Part shown: piece after piece, positions 39,745-48,190 of the stretch | Layout: each line of letters begins with the position of its first letter | Numbering within the stretch: position 1 is the stretch's first letter | NCBI RefSeq assembly: GCF_021729135.1 | Contig: NZ_JAJTWW010000008.1 | Location: 1-64,000, forward strand | Length of the DNA: 64,000 nucleotides | Direction of reading: 5' to 3' | From: Brevibacterium daeguense | Lineage (GTDB): Bacteria; Actinomycetota; Actinomycetes; Actinomycetales; Brevibacteriaceae | Translations under genes and position numbers: made by a program | Notes under the pieces: model-generated | The model's database searches: none | Told to the model about the DNA's origin: nothing | Seen by the model: the letters and a program-made list of their open reading frames with translations, nothing else

Positions 39745-39750
39745 TATGCT
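39745..39750 (+). promoter_or_regulatory. -10 box candidate for doxX-aroA-rsgA
   Basis: TATGCT, 39 bases before the doxX GTG. Its -35 region would overlap the SigH promoter of the divergent gene. Confidence 0.35.
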
Positions 39751-39788
39751 CGGAGGGACGAGTACGCCCCCTACGGAAGGAAGCCCCT

Positions 39789-40271
39789 GTGTCCCTGGTC
39801 CGGCTCATCGCCCGCCCCATGCTCGCATCCGCATACATCGGAAACGGCCTCGCCCGGGTCCGCGATCCTCGCGCCGCGGCCGGCTCGGTGGCACCACTGC
39901 TGAACGCCGTCAAGAAGAAGGTCGATCTGCCCGTCGATGCCGAAACCGTCGCTCGCGCCACTGGCGCCGCACAGATCGCGGCCGGTTCGCTGCTGGCGAT
40001 CGGCAAGCTGCCCCGACTGTCGTCCGCCGTCCTCGTGTGCACCTACCTGATCGACGCAGTGGGCGAGCAGATGTCGAAGGAGGCCTCCGGCTCCCGGACG
40101 TCGCTGCTGACCAAGACCTCCCTGCTCGGCGGCGCACTGCTCGCCAGCGTGGACACCGCCGGCAAGCCTGGGCTCGCGTGGCGCGCCCAGCATGCGGCGG
40201 AGGACCTCTGGCGCAACGTGGAGCGCACCTCGGCGAAGGCGCTCGACACGGTCAGCCTGCCGTCCAAGTAA
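39789..40271 (+). CDS. DoxX family membrane protein
   Basis: 160 residues. DoxX-type start (LIARPMLASAYIGNGLARVRDP) and moderately hydrophobic helices around 1-25, 50-75 and 85-100. Mycobacterial DoxX forms a membrane complex with SodA and a thiosulfate sulfurtransferase to manage oxidative stress; that is family knowledge. The gene is divergent from the oxidative-stress sigma factor, which fits. GTG at 39789 follows AAGGAAG. aroA follows eight bases later. Confidence 0.82.
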   Translation: MSLVRLIARPMLASAYIGNGLARVRDPRAAAGSVAPLLNAVKKKVDLPVDAETVARATGAAQIAAGSLLAIGKLPRLSSAVLVCTYLIDAVGEQMSKEASGSRTSLLTKTSLLGGALLASVDTAGKPGLAWRAQHAAEDLWRNVERTSAKALDTVSLPSK

Positions 40272-40279
40272 GGGCACCA

Positions 40280-41572
40280 TTGACACACACCGATCAGCGG
40301 CCGTGGCCTGCTCCGAGCAGTGAGCACCCCGTGGACGCCACCGTCACCGTCCCCGGCTCCAAATCCCTGACCAACCGATTCCTCGTGCTCGCCGCGCTCG
40401 CCTCGGAGCCCTCGGTGATCACGAATTCACTGCTCAGTCGCGACACCAGGCTGATGATCCAGGCGCTCGAAGCGCTCGGCGCCCAGTTCTCGGCGGGCGA
40501 CACCGGCACCCTGCGCGTGATTCCGATGCCTGCTGCACGCGCATCCGACCAGGCGGAGGTCCACTGCGGTCTGGCAGGGACGGTCATGCGCTTCGTTCCA
40601 CCCGTCGCCGCCGCCATCGGAAGACCCGTCCGATTCGATGGGGATCCGCAGTCGTACTCACGCCCGATGGCACCTCTGCTGGGAGCGCTCCGAGCTCTCG
40701 GTGTCGAGGTCACCACCGAAGGCGGCGCCGACAGCCTGCCGTTCACCGTCCACGCACCGGATGGCATCACGGGCGGCCACCTCACGGTCGATGCCTCGGC
40801 GTCGAGCCAGTTCGTCTCCGGCCTGCTGCTTGCGGGTGCGCTGTTCGATCTCGGCCTCGAGCTCGAACATGTCGGGGAGCGCCTGCCGTCCCGTCCCCAC
40901 ATCGACATGACGGTGGAGACGATGGCCGACGCGGGAATCATCGTCAGCCAGCCGGAGCCGAACCGATGGGTGGTCGAGCCCGGCAGGCCGCGCGGACTCG
41001 AGGTCACGGTGGAACCGGACCTCTCGAATGCTGCGACCTTCATCGGAGCGGCCCTCGTCACCGGCGGGACGGTCAGGATTCCCCACTGGCCCGCCCATAC
41101 GACGCAGGCGGGCGACGCCATCCGCGGCATCGCCGAGCAGTTCGGGGGCACGGTCCGGCGCGACCGCCGCACCCTCGAAGTGACCGGTCCCGAACAGCTC
41201 TCGCCCGTCGATCTCGACCTCGGCCAGGTCGGTGAGCTCACCCCGGTCGTCGCCGCGATCGCCGCCTGCGCCCCCGGGGGCTCCCGGCTTCGCAACATCG
41301 GGCATCTGCGCGGGCACGAGACGGATCGGCTCGCTGCCCTGGCAGCCGAGCTCAGCCGGATCGGAGCCGGGGTCACCGAGGACGCCGATGCCCTGACGAT
41401 CACGGCACCGGCCACTCGCGCCGCACTCTGGCACTCCTACCATGACCATCGGATGGTGATGGCCGGAGCGATTCTCGGGCTGCGGGTTCCCGGTCTGGAG
41501 ATCGAGAATGCGGCCACCGTCGGAAAGACCATGCCGGAGTTCACGGAGCTCTGGGAATCCATGCTCGGTTGA
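40280..41572 (+). CDS. aroA: 3-phosphoshikimate 1-carboxyvinyltransferase (EPSP synthase)
   Basis: 430 residues. Sixth step of the shikimate pathway. PGSKSLTNR and LAGTVMRFVPP substrate loops are present; Gly in LAGT keeps the glyphosate-sensitive arrangement. The start is TTG at 40280 after AAGG, since homologues share the W-PAP-xxxx-PVDATVTVPGSKS start; the GTG at 40331 would cut conserved residues. Part of doxX-aroA-rsgA. Confidence 0.94.
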   Translation: MTHTDQRPWPAPSSEHPVDATVTVPGSKSLTNRFLVLAALASEPSVITNSLLSRDTRLMIQALEALGAQFSAGDTGTLRVIPMPAARASDQAEVHCGLAGTVMRFVPPVAAAIGRPVRFDGDPQSYSRPMAPLLGALRALGVEVTTEGGADSLPFTVHAPDGITGGHLTVDASASSQFVSGLLLAGALFDLGLELEHVGERLPSRPHIDMTVETMADAGIIVSQPEPNRWVVEPGRPRGLEVTVEPDLSNAATFIGAALVTGGTVRIPHWPAHTTQAGDAIRGIAEQFGGTVRRDRRTLEVTGPEQLSPVDLDLGQVGELTPVVAAIAACAPGGSRLRNIGHLRGHETDRLAALAAELSRIGAGVTEDADALTITAPATRAALWHSYHDHRMVMAGAILGLRVPGLEIENAATVGKTMPEFTELWESMLG

Positions 41573-41575
41573 CCG

Positions 41576-42607
41576 ATGGACAGCCGCTACAGCGACTACA
41601 CCGAGGATGACTACCGCCCGCGCCCGAGCCGACGCGGTTCGCGCCCCCGCACGAAGAGGCGACCGGACCACAGCGATGCTCCGATCGGGATGGTCGTCGG
41701 GGTGGACCGCGGGCGCTATCGTGTCGAGATGGGCGAACCCGCCGAGGCGGCCGCCGGTGAGCGCGCAATCGTCACCTGCGTGCGCGCCTCGGCGCTGCGC
41801 CGGACGGCGATCGTGCCCGGTGACCGGGTACGAGTCATCGGCGACACCTCCGGCGGCGAGGGAACGCTGGCTCGCCTGGTCGAGGTGCTCGAGCGGACCA
41901 CTGTGCTGCGGCGCAGCGCCGATGACACCGATCCGTCCGAGAGGGTCATCGTGGCCAACGCAGATCAGCTCGTCGTCGTCACCGCGACAGCCGATCCCGA
42001 GCCGTCCTGGGGGCTCATCGATCGAGCGCTGACCGCAGCCATCGATGCCGGGATCACTCCCCTGCTCGCCGTGACGAAACTCGACCTGGCACCGCTCGAC
42101 GACATCGCTGACAGGTTCTCCGCGACCGGAGTGGAGATCATTCCATGCGGCTTCGATGACACAGGAGCGCCGAGAGTCAGTGCTCTCAGCTCCGCAGTCG
42201 CCGGTCGGCTCAGCGTGCTTGTCGGGCCTTCCGGGGTCGGCAAATCGACGCTGATGAACGCCCTTGTGCCCGACGCCGCGCGGGCGATCGGCTCCGTCAA
42301 CGAAACCACCGGTCAGGGTCGGCACACCTCGTCCTCCGCGGTCTGCCTGCCGCTGCCCGGTGGCGGGTGGATCATCGACACCCCGGGAGTGCGCAGCTTC
42401 GGCCTGGCTCATGTCGACCCGCAGAATGTCCTCGCCGCCTTTGCGGAGCTCGTCCCCGCAACAGCCGACTGCCCGCGCGGCTGCCGGCACCTGGCCGACT
42501 CTCCCGGCTGCGCGCTGGACGGCTGGGTCGCATCGGGACGGGCGGGCGACTCCGGACCGGCCCGGCTGGCTTCGCTGCGCCGCCTCCTGAGCAACCTCGC
42601 CTCCTGA
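41576..42607 (+). CDS. rsgA: Ribosome small subunit-dependent GTPase A
   Basis: 343 residues. Circularly permuted GTPase acting in 30S maturation: OB domain, then TKLD (G4), the P-loop GPSGVGKSTLMNAL (about 218-231), DTPGVRSF (G3), and the zinc site CPRGCRHLADSPGC. A disordered Arg-rich N-terminus of about 35 residues is extra. aroA-rsgA-hisN order is common in actinobacteria. Starts three bases after aroA. Confidence 0.95.
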   Translation: MDSRYSDYTEDDYRPRPSRRGSRPRTKRRPDHSDAPIGMVVGVDRGRYRVEMGEPAEAAAGERAIVTCVRASALRRTAIVPGDRVRVIGDTSGGEGTLARLVEVLERTTVLRRSADDTDPSERVIVANADQLVVVTATADPEPSWGLIDRALTAAIDAGITPLLAVTKLDLAPLDDIADRFSATGVEIIPCGFDDTGAPRVSALSSAVAGRLSVLVGPSGVGKSTLMNALVPDAARAIGSVNETTGQGRHTSSSAVCLPLPGGGWIIDTPGVRSFGLAHVDPQNVLAAFAELVPATADCPRGCRHLADSPGCALDGWVASGRAGDSGPARLASLRRLLSNLAS

Positions 42608-42621
42608 GTCGGCCGACTCGC

Positions 42622-42627
42622 TAGAGT
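42622..42627 (+). promoter_or_regulatory. -10 box of leaderless hisN promoter
   Basis: TAGAGT ends six bases before the ATG at 42634; no Shine-Dalgarno is present. It may give hisN expression independent of rsgA. Confidence 0.5.
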
Positions 42628-42633
42628 TGCACC

Positions 42634-43395
42634 ATGGACGACTTGAACCTCGCTCTCGACCTGGCCGACAGGGCCGACGCCATCACTCTCCCCCGCTTCC
42701 GCGCCAGTGACTTCTCCGTCGCCACGAAACCGGATCTGACCCCGGTGACGGAGGTCGATCGGGCGGTCGAGGCGATGATCTCGGAGGTGCTCGCCGCGCA
42801 TCGTCCGGACGACGCGATGGTCGGAGAGGAGTACGGCAGCAGGGGCTCAGCGAGTCGGCGCTGGATCGTCGACCCGATCGACGGCACCAAGAGCTTTGTG
42901 CGCGGCGTTCCGGTCTTCGCCACCCTCATCGCGCTCTACGACGGCGAGAGCCCACTGGTGGGCGTGGTCAGCGCTCCCGCGCTCGGCCGCCGCTGGTACG
43001 CGGCCAGCGGCCAGGGAGCCTGGCGGAGAGCCGGCGGCGAGCCGGAGCGCATCCGGGTGTCGGGCGTCGACACACTGTCGAATGCATCGCTGTCCTACGC
43101 GTCGCTGAGCGGCTGGCTGCAGCGCGGGACGCGCGATCGCTTCCTGGAGCTCTGTGACGCGGTCTGGCGGACCCGCGGGTACGGCGACTTCTGGTCGTAC
43201 ATGCTCGTCGCCGAAGGTGCGGTCGACATCGCATGCGAACCCGAGCTCGAGCTCTACGACATGGCTGCGCTCGCTCCAATTGTCACCGAGGCCGGCGGCC
43301 GCTTCACCGACCTGACGGGAGTCGACGGTCCGTTCGGACCGAACGCCCTCGTCACCAACGGCAGGCTGCACGACGCCGTCAGGGAGTACATGTGA
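42634..43395 (+). CDS. hisN: Histidinol-phosphatase, inositol monophosphatase family
   Basis: 253 residues. IMPase fold with metal motifs GEEYG (64-68) and [12 protein letters not shown] (77-88) and a C-terminal [15 protein letters not shown] in place of the usual WDxAA. The HisN assignment for actinobacterial members after rsgA is by family and context; other sugar phosphate substrates are possible. The stop overlaps or abuts the next gene (TGATG). Confidence 0.88.
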   Translation: MDDLNLALDLADRADAITLPRFRASDFSVATKPDLTPVTEVDRAVEAMISEVLAAHRPDDAMVGEEYGSRGSASRRWIVDPIDGTKSFVRGVPVFATLIALYDGESPLVGVVSAPALGRRWYAASGQGAWRRAGGEPERIRVSGVDTLSNASLSYASLSGWLQRGTRDRFLELCDAVWRTRGYGDFWSYMLVAEGAVDIACEPELELYDMAALAPIVTEAGGRFTDLTGVDGPFGPNALVTNGRLHDAVREYM

Positions 43396-44663
43396 TGCCC
43401 GACCTGCAGCGTGCACCACTCTGGCATCACATGGCTGAAGCGGCCGGCCTGGTCCGCGCCGACGGCACGATCGGGGAGACGATCTTCGGTCAGATGACCC
43501 AGCTGGCGCTCCAGCACGGAGCGGTCAATCTGGGTCAGGGTGCTCCAGGCACTCCGGCGCCGGACTTCCTGCTCGAAGCAGCCGACGCGGCGATGCGCGC
43601 CGGCTTCAATCAGTACGCGCCCGGGCAGGGGTTCCCCGAGCTCATCGCAGCCGTCGCCGAGCAGCGCGAACGTGAGCACGGGCATCAGGTGGAGCCGGAG
43701 AACGTCCTGATCACAGTGGGAGCCACCGAGGCGCTCACCGCGGCGATCATGGCGCTGGTTCCGGCCGGCTCCGAGGTCATCGTCCTCGAGCCCTTCTACG
43801 ATTCCTATGCTGCGGCGATCGCCGCAGCCGGTGCCCGAATGGTCACCGTCCCGCTCCTGCCGAACGACGCGGGGTCATTCGCTCCCGACTGGCAGGCTTT
43901 CGAGGCCGCGGTCTCACCCTCGACCACGGCGATCCTGGTGAACACGCCGCACAATCCCACGGGAGCCGTGCTGCCTCTCGAGCACCTGCAGCGGATCTTC
44001 ACGGCAGCGCAGCGAGCGGACGCCTGGCTGATCACTGACGAGGTCTACGAATACCTCGTCTACGGAGCGTCCCATGAGTCGATCGCCGCACACGTCGACG
44101 AGCCGGAGCGGGTCGTGACGATCTCCTCCGCCGGCAAGACCTTCAACGTGACCGGATGGAAGATCGGATGGGCAGTCGCGGCACCGGCAGTGCGGGAGGC
44201 GATCCAGAGCGTCAAGCAGTTCCTGACGTTCACTGCCGGTTCGCCGTTCCAACCGGCGGTCGCCCAGGCGCTCAGAAGCCGACTCGACTTTCCGGTGGCG
44301 AACCGGGACTCGCTCGCAGATCGCCGCGACACCCTGCTCGCCGCGCTGCGACAGGTGCCGGGGCTGACGGTGCGAGAGCCGGCCGCCGGGTACTTCGCTC
44401 TCGTCGACTTCGCATCAATCACCTCGGAGGATGCCCTGACCCTGAACGAGCGGATCACCCGCGACTTCGGGTTCACGGGCATTCCGGTCGCGAGCCTGTG
44501 CCGCGCGGGCTCGGTGACCGCGGAGTACTACCGATCGACCATCCGCTATTCCTTCTGCAAGGCCCCCGCCGAAATCGAGGCAGCCGCGGAGCGGATCGCG
44601 AGTCTCGGGACTGCGATCGCTGCCGGAACCTTCACCCCGGAGCATCACCGACCCAAGCACTGA
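43395..44663 (+). CDS. Class I/II PLP-dependent aminotransferase
   Basis: 422 residues. Fold type I: NTPHNPTG, DEVYEYLVY and PLP Lys248 (SSAGKTFNVTGWKIGW). The sequence resembles the KAT/YbdL/DapC group (kynurenine, methionine or succinyl-diaminopimelate aminotransferase). Substrate is not decidable from sequence. ATG 43395 shares a base with the hisN stop; GTG 43392 is an in-frame alternative. AGGGAG lies eight bases upstream. Confidence 0.88.
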   Translation: MPDLQRAPLWHHMAEAAGLVRADGTIGETIFGQMTQLALQHGAVNLGQGAPGTPAPDFLLEAADAAMRAGFNQYAPGQGFPELIAAVAEQREREHGHQVEPENVLITVGATEALTAAIMALVPAGSEVIVLEPFYDSYAAAIAAAGARMVTVPLLPNDAGSFAPDWQAFEAAVSPSTTAILVNTPHNPTGAVLPLEHLQRIFTAAQRADAWLITDEVYEYLVYGASHESIAAHVDEPERVVTISSAGKTFNVTGWKIGWAVAAPAVREAIQSVKQFLTFTAGSPFQPAVAQALRSRLDFPVANRDSLADRRDTLLAALRQVPGLTVREPAAGYFALVDFASITSEDALTLNERITRDFGFTGIPVASLCRAGSVTAEYYRSTIRYSFCKAPAEIEAAAERIASLGTAIAAGTFTPEHHRPKH

Positions 44664-44725
44664 GCCCTCGCTCCTCGGGGCGGGACCGCAGAGGTCCTGG
44701 GGGCGACGCACCGCCGCTGGCGGTG

Positions 44726-44760
44726 AGGGCGCCGGCATCCGCAGTGGATGCCGGCGCCCT
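44726..44760 (+). terminator. Hairpin terminator after the aminotransferase
   Basis: 15-bp perfect stem (44726-44740 with 44746-44760), GCAGT loop, 62 bases past the stop. Confidence 0.7.
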
Positions 44761-44784
44761 GTCCGGATGAGAACCATGAATGAC

Positions 44785-44819
44785 GAAAGGCTCGGAACCA
44801 GACTGGTTCCGAGCCTTTC
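44785..44819 (-). terminator. Hairpin terminator after tRNA-fMet
   Basis: 16-bp perfect stem (44785-44800 with 44804-44819), three-base GAC loop, five bases past the tRNA 3' end. Its arms contain AAAGG/CCTTT, giving a short U-run on the minus strand. Confidence 0.75.
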
Positions 44820-44824
44820 AGCAG

Positions 44825-44898
44825 TGGCGGGGGAGGGATTTGAACCCTCGACCTCCGGGTTATGAGCCCGGCGAGCTACCGAACTGCTCCACCCCGCG
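44825..44898 (-). tRNA. Initiator tRNA-fMet (anticodon CAU)
   Basis: 74 nt. Anticodon loop CTCATAA on a stem with three G-C pairs (CCGGG/CCCGG) and an unpaired first base (C1 opposite C72) mark the initiator. D-arm TGGAGCAGTTCGGTAGCTCG; T-arm GAGGG-TTCAAAT-CCCTC; discriminator A; CCA not encoded. Confidence 0.95.
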
Positions 44899-44910
44899 GC
44901 GACAGATATA

Positions 44911-44939
44911 ACTATACGTGAACACTGGGTTGCGGCCAA
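44911..44939 (-). promoter_or_regulatory. tRNA-fMet promoter
   Basis: -35 TTGGCC (44934-44939) and -10 TATAGT (44911-44916), spacing 17; the -10 ends 12 bases before the tRNA 5' end. Confidence 0.7.
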
Positions 44940-45066
44940 ATCGCCGGTGAGTGACCTTGCTAACACCGCCGGCGCTCCCCCGCCGGCCGCTGCCCGCGAC
45001 CGCCCGCCCGACTGCTTCGAGCCCGCTTGCCCCGTCCCCGTCTGCCCCGTCCCCTTCGAACAGCGA

Positions 45067-45112
45067 AGAAGCACGATCCCGAGGTGGTGCCCCGCCTCGG
45101 GATCGTGCTTCT
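45067..45112 (-). terminator. Hairpin terminator after the UPF0182 gene
   Basis: 18-bp perfect stem (45067-45084 with 45095-45112) with a 10-base loop, 34 bases past the ancestral stop at 45146. Confidence 0.75.
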
Positions 45113-45145
45113 CGGACTGCTTCAGCGGTCAGCGGGCTGTTCGGA

Positions 45146-45399
45146 TCACGGCTGCTGCTCCTCCGCGGGCTGCTCCTCGGCCGGCTGCTGACCTTCAGCG
45201 GGCGCTTCCGTCTCTGCCGGGGCCGCCCCACCGTCGGCGCCCTCGGCGCTCATCGCGTCCTCCAACGCCTGACGAAGCCTCTCCTGGGCCTCACCGTAAG
45301 CCGCGAAGTCCCCGTCGCGCAGTGCCTGATCGGCGTCCTCCATGGCTTGGCGAGCGGCGTCGAGCGCCTGCTGCAGGTCGCCGTCGGCAGTCGCCTCAC
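45146..45399 (-). pseudogene. Orphaned C-terminal coding segment of the UPF0182 gene
   Basis: Read in the frame lost after the 8-bp duplication, this stretch encodes about 84 codons: a helical AARQAMEDADQALRDGDFAA segment with AYGEAQERLRQALEDA, then an Ala/Glu/Pro tail. Such helices close other UPF0182 proteins. It is out of frame with the main gene as sequenced. Confidence 0.75.
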
Positions 45400-48165
45400 C
45401 GTCTTCGCGTCTTCGGTGCTTCCAACGGCCCCCTCTTCGTCTGCCGGGCCGGCCTGCCCGGCATCTCCGGCCTCCACTCCGGAGTCTCCCCCGAAGACCT
45501 GGTCGAGCGCCTCGTCGAGGGTCGGTGCGAACCCGATGTCCTCGCCGAATGCGACGAGCACACGCTGGAGGACCGGGTAGGAGGTCTCTCCGGCAGACCG
45601 GACGTAGACCGGCTGCACGTACAGCAGGCCGCCGGCCACCGGCAGAGTCAGCAGGTTGCCGTTCTGCACCTCGGACTCGCCCTGACGCAGCAGGTTGAGG
45701 CTGGTCTGGATCTCCGGCTCGGTGTTGAAGTTGTTCTGCGCCTGACCCGGACCGGGGAAGGTCGTGTTTCGCGGCAGCTGCAGCAGCCGGAGCTTGCCGT
45801 ACTCCTCGCTCGGCCCGCCTTCCTCTGATCCGGCATCGGCCGAAGCTGCCAGGAAGCCGGTGAGGTTGTTCCGCGTCTGCCCGTTCGTCGGCCGCGGAAT
45901 GAAGGAGGAGGTCAGCGAGAACGAAGACTGCTCCTGCGTGGGCATCCTCAGCGTCAGGTAGTAGGGCGGCTGCGTCAGGTTGCGCTCGGAGCTGACGGTC
46001 GGATCCAGCGGCAGCGTCCAGAAGTCCTGGCCGGTGTAGAACGCGTTGGCGTCGCTGACGTGGTACTGGGTCAGCAGCGAGCGCTGCACCTTGAACAGAT
46101 CCTCCGGGTACCGCACGTGGCTCATGAGATCGGCGCTCATGTTCTCCACGGGCTGGATGAGCCCCGGGAAGACCTTCATCCAGGTCTGGAGGACAGGGTC
46201 GTTCTGGTCCCACTCGTAGAGGTCGACGGAGCCGTCGAAGGCATCAACGGTCACCTTGACGGAGTTGCGGATGTAGTTGACCTGCTGGGGCGGCAGCGCC
46301 TGAGTGGTTCCGCCGAGCTCCGTATTCGAATCCTGGGTCGCCTCCTGGAGCACCTGCGGAGTCGAGTACGGGTACTCCGCGGAAGTGGTGTAGGCGTCGA
46401 TGATCCACTTGATCTTGCCGTCGACGACGGCCGGGTAGGGATCGCCGTCGACCTCGAGGAACGGCGCGACCTTCTGCACACGATCGCGGGGGTTGCGATC
46501 GTAGAGGATCTGGGACTGCTCGTTGAGGGCGTCCGAGAGCACGATCTGCTCGTCCTGGAACTTGATCGCGAACAGCAGGCGGTTGAAGAAGCTGCCTACC
46601 GAAGGGCCGCCGTCACCCGCGAAGGTGTTGTACACCTGAGCGGAACCGTCCTCGCCGTCGGCGGGATAGTCGATCTCCCGGGGAGTCGAGCCCTCCGGGG
46701 CTCCGACGATCGAGTAGCGCGGCGACTGCTCTCCGAAGTAGATCCGAGGCTCGTACTCGCCCAGCTCGCCGGTCGGCGGGATGTTGGCCTCGAGGAACGC
46801 GGGCTGCCCGTCCGCGCCCTGCCGATTGCCGTACGCGGCCACCACTCCGAAGCCGTGGGTGTAGACGACAGCCTGGTTGATCCACGACGAATCCGCCTGC
46901 GAGCCGGGATTGAGCTCGCGCAGGGCGATCACGGTGTCCTCGACCTGACCGTCGATCGCGTAGCGGTCGACGTCCAGCTGCTCGGGGAAGCCGTAGAATG
47001 CACGCTGCTGCTGCAGCTGCCTGAAGGTATCGGAGACGAGAAGAGGATCGAGCAGACGGATGGACGCCGCCGTCTCCGCATCCTCTCGCAGCGCACCCGG
47101 TTCGCCCTCGGTAGACGGCTGATAGGGAATGATCTCGACGTCGTCGATCCCGTACGCCCGCTGCGTCCCGTCGATATTGCGCTGGATGTACTCGTTCTCC
47201 AGGTTCTGCTCGGACGGCTGCACCTGGAACTGCTGAACGGCGGCCGGCAGCCCGATGATCGAGATGGCGCCGAGGACGACGAGCATGATCACGGACACCA
47301 CCGACAGCCGCCAGATGTCGACGAAGGCGTTGGCAGCGAACAGCACCGCCACGGCGACAGCGGCGAGCGAGACGACGAGCATCGCAGGCAATGTGATGTT
47401 CGCGCTGGTGTAGGTCGCGCCCGTGACGATTCCGCCGCTGTTGGTGAGGTTCTCGTAGCGGAGGATGAACAGCCGTGCGGCCTGGATCAGCAGCAGCACC
47501 GCCGCGGTGACGGCCAGCTGGATCTGCGCAGTGCGCGTCAGGTGGATTCCGCGCTCCTCACCGGGACGGATGCCGCCGAACAGGTAGTGCCCGACCAACG
47601 AGCCGAGGAAGGCCAGCAGCGACACCATGCCGAGGAAGTCCAGCGCGATGCGCAGCACCGGCAGGGTGAAGACGAAGAAGGAGACGTCGAACCCGAAGTG
47701 CGGATCGGTGACCCCGAACTGCGTGGAGTTGAAGAACTTGAGCACTTCCTGCCACGCCGCCGACAGCGCGATGCCGCCGAGCAGGCCGAGGACAGCCGGA
47801 AGCGCGATCGTGATCACCCGACGCAGCGGTTCGACCGCCTCGCGGTAACGGTCGAGATTCTCCTGCCGAGGAGTCACCGGAACGTAGATCGGCCGGTTCC
47901 TGTGCGCCAGCCACAGACAGAGCCAGACCGGCACTGCCATGACGAGGAATCCGATGACGAAGAGGACCGCCTTCGAGATCCATTCGGTTGTGAACACCGG
48001 CAGCATGCCCAGCTGATCGAACCACAGCAGCTCCGTGAAGACCTGCGCGAAGAGGACGAAGAGCACTAGAAGCACTGCGACCGCGATGATCGTCAGCACG
48101 AGGGGCGAGGGTTTCTTCGACTTCGGTTCTGTCGAGTGCCCTCCGGTAGAGGCCGCGAACGTCAC
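45250..48165 (-). CDS. UPF0182 family membrane protein, frameshifted near the C-terminus
   Basis: 971 residues as sequenced; 1003 if one copy of the duplication is removed. Seven predicted N-terminal membrane helices (residues 1-330), then a large extracellular domain. Function unknown; the family is actinobacterial and cyanobacterial. At 45400-45415 the octamer CGTCTTCG is present twice; from there about 50 aberrant residues (Arg/Pro-rich) replace the normal tail. The body of the protein is intact, so function may be kept. GTG 48165 follows AAAGGAA and precedes a hydrophobic helix; upstream readings are not conserved. It follows the YlbL-type gene by 25 bases. Confidence 0.88.
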   Translation of the reverse strand: MTFAASTGGHSTEPKSKKPSPLVLTIIAVAVLLVLFVLFAQVFTELLWFDQLGMLPVFTTEWISKAVLFVIGFLVMAVPVWLCLWLAHRNRPIYVPVTPRQENLDRYREAVEPLRRVITIALPAVLGLLGGIALSAAWQEVLKFFNSTQFGVTDPHFGFDVSFFVFTLPVLRIALDFLGMVSLLAFLGSLVGHYLFGGIRPGEERGIHLTRTAQIQLAVTAAVLLLIQAARLFILRYENLTNSGGIVTGATYTSANITLPAMLVVSLAAVAVAVLFAANAFVDIWRLSVVSVIMLVVLGAISIIGLPAAVQQFQVQPSEQNLENEYIQRNIDGTQRAYGIDDVEIIPYQPSTEGEPGALREDAETAASIRLLDPLLVSDTFRQLQQQRAFYGFPEQLDVDRYAIDGQVEDTVIALRELNPGSQADSSWINQAVVYTHGFGVVAAYGNRQGADGQPAFLEANIPPTGELGEYEPRIYFGEQSPRYSIVGAPEGSTPREIDYPADGEDGSAQVYNTFAGDGGPSVGSFFNRLLFAIKFQDEQIVLSDALNEQSQILYDRNPRDRVQKVAPFLEVDGDPYPAVVDGKIKWIIDAYTTSAEYPYSTPQVLQEATQDSNTELGGTTQALPPQQVNYIRNSVKVTVDAFDGSVDLYEWDQNDPVLQTWMKVFPGLIQPVENMSADLMSHVRYPEDLFKVQRSLLTQYHVSDANAFYTGQDFWTLPLDPTVSSERNLTQPPYYLTLRMPTQEQSSFSLTSSFIPRPTNGQTRNNLTGFLAASADAGSEEGGPSEEYGKLRLLQLPRNTTFPGPGQAQNNFNTEPEIQTSLNLLRQGESEVQNGNLLTLPVAGGLLYVQPVYVRSAGETSYPVLQRVLVAFGEDIGFAPTLDEALDQVFGGDSGVEAGDAGQAGPADEEGAVGSTEDAKTVRRLPTATCSRRSTPLAKPWRTPIRHCATGTSRLTVRPRRGFVRRWRTR
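45400..45415. repeat. 8-bp tandem duplication causing a frameshift
   Basis: CGTCTTCG at 45400-45407 and 45408-45415. Removing one copy joins STEDGEATADGDLQQALDAA in frame and gives an ORF whose length is an exact multiple of three to 45146. Confidence 0.9.
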
Positions 48166-48190
48166 ACGTTTCCTTTCCTGGCGCCAGTGG

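Noticed and set aside
45100-45250. Programmed -1 frameshifting to explain the UPF0182 tail
   Set aside because: No slippery heptamer is present at the shift, while an exact 8-bp tandem duplication accounts for it fully.
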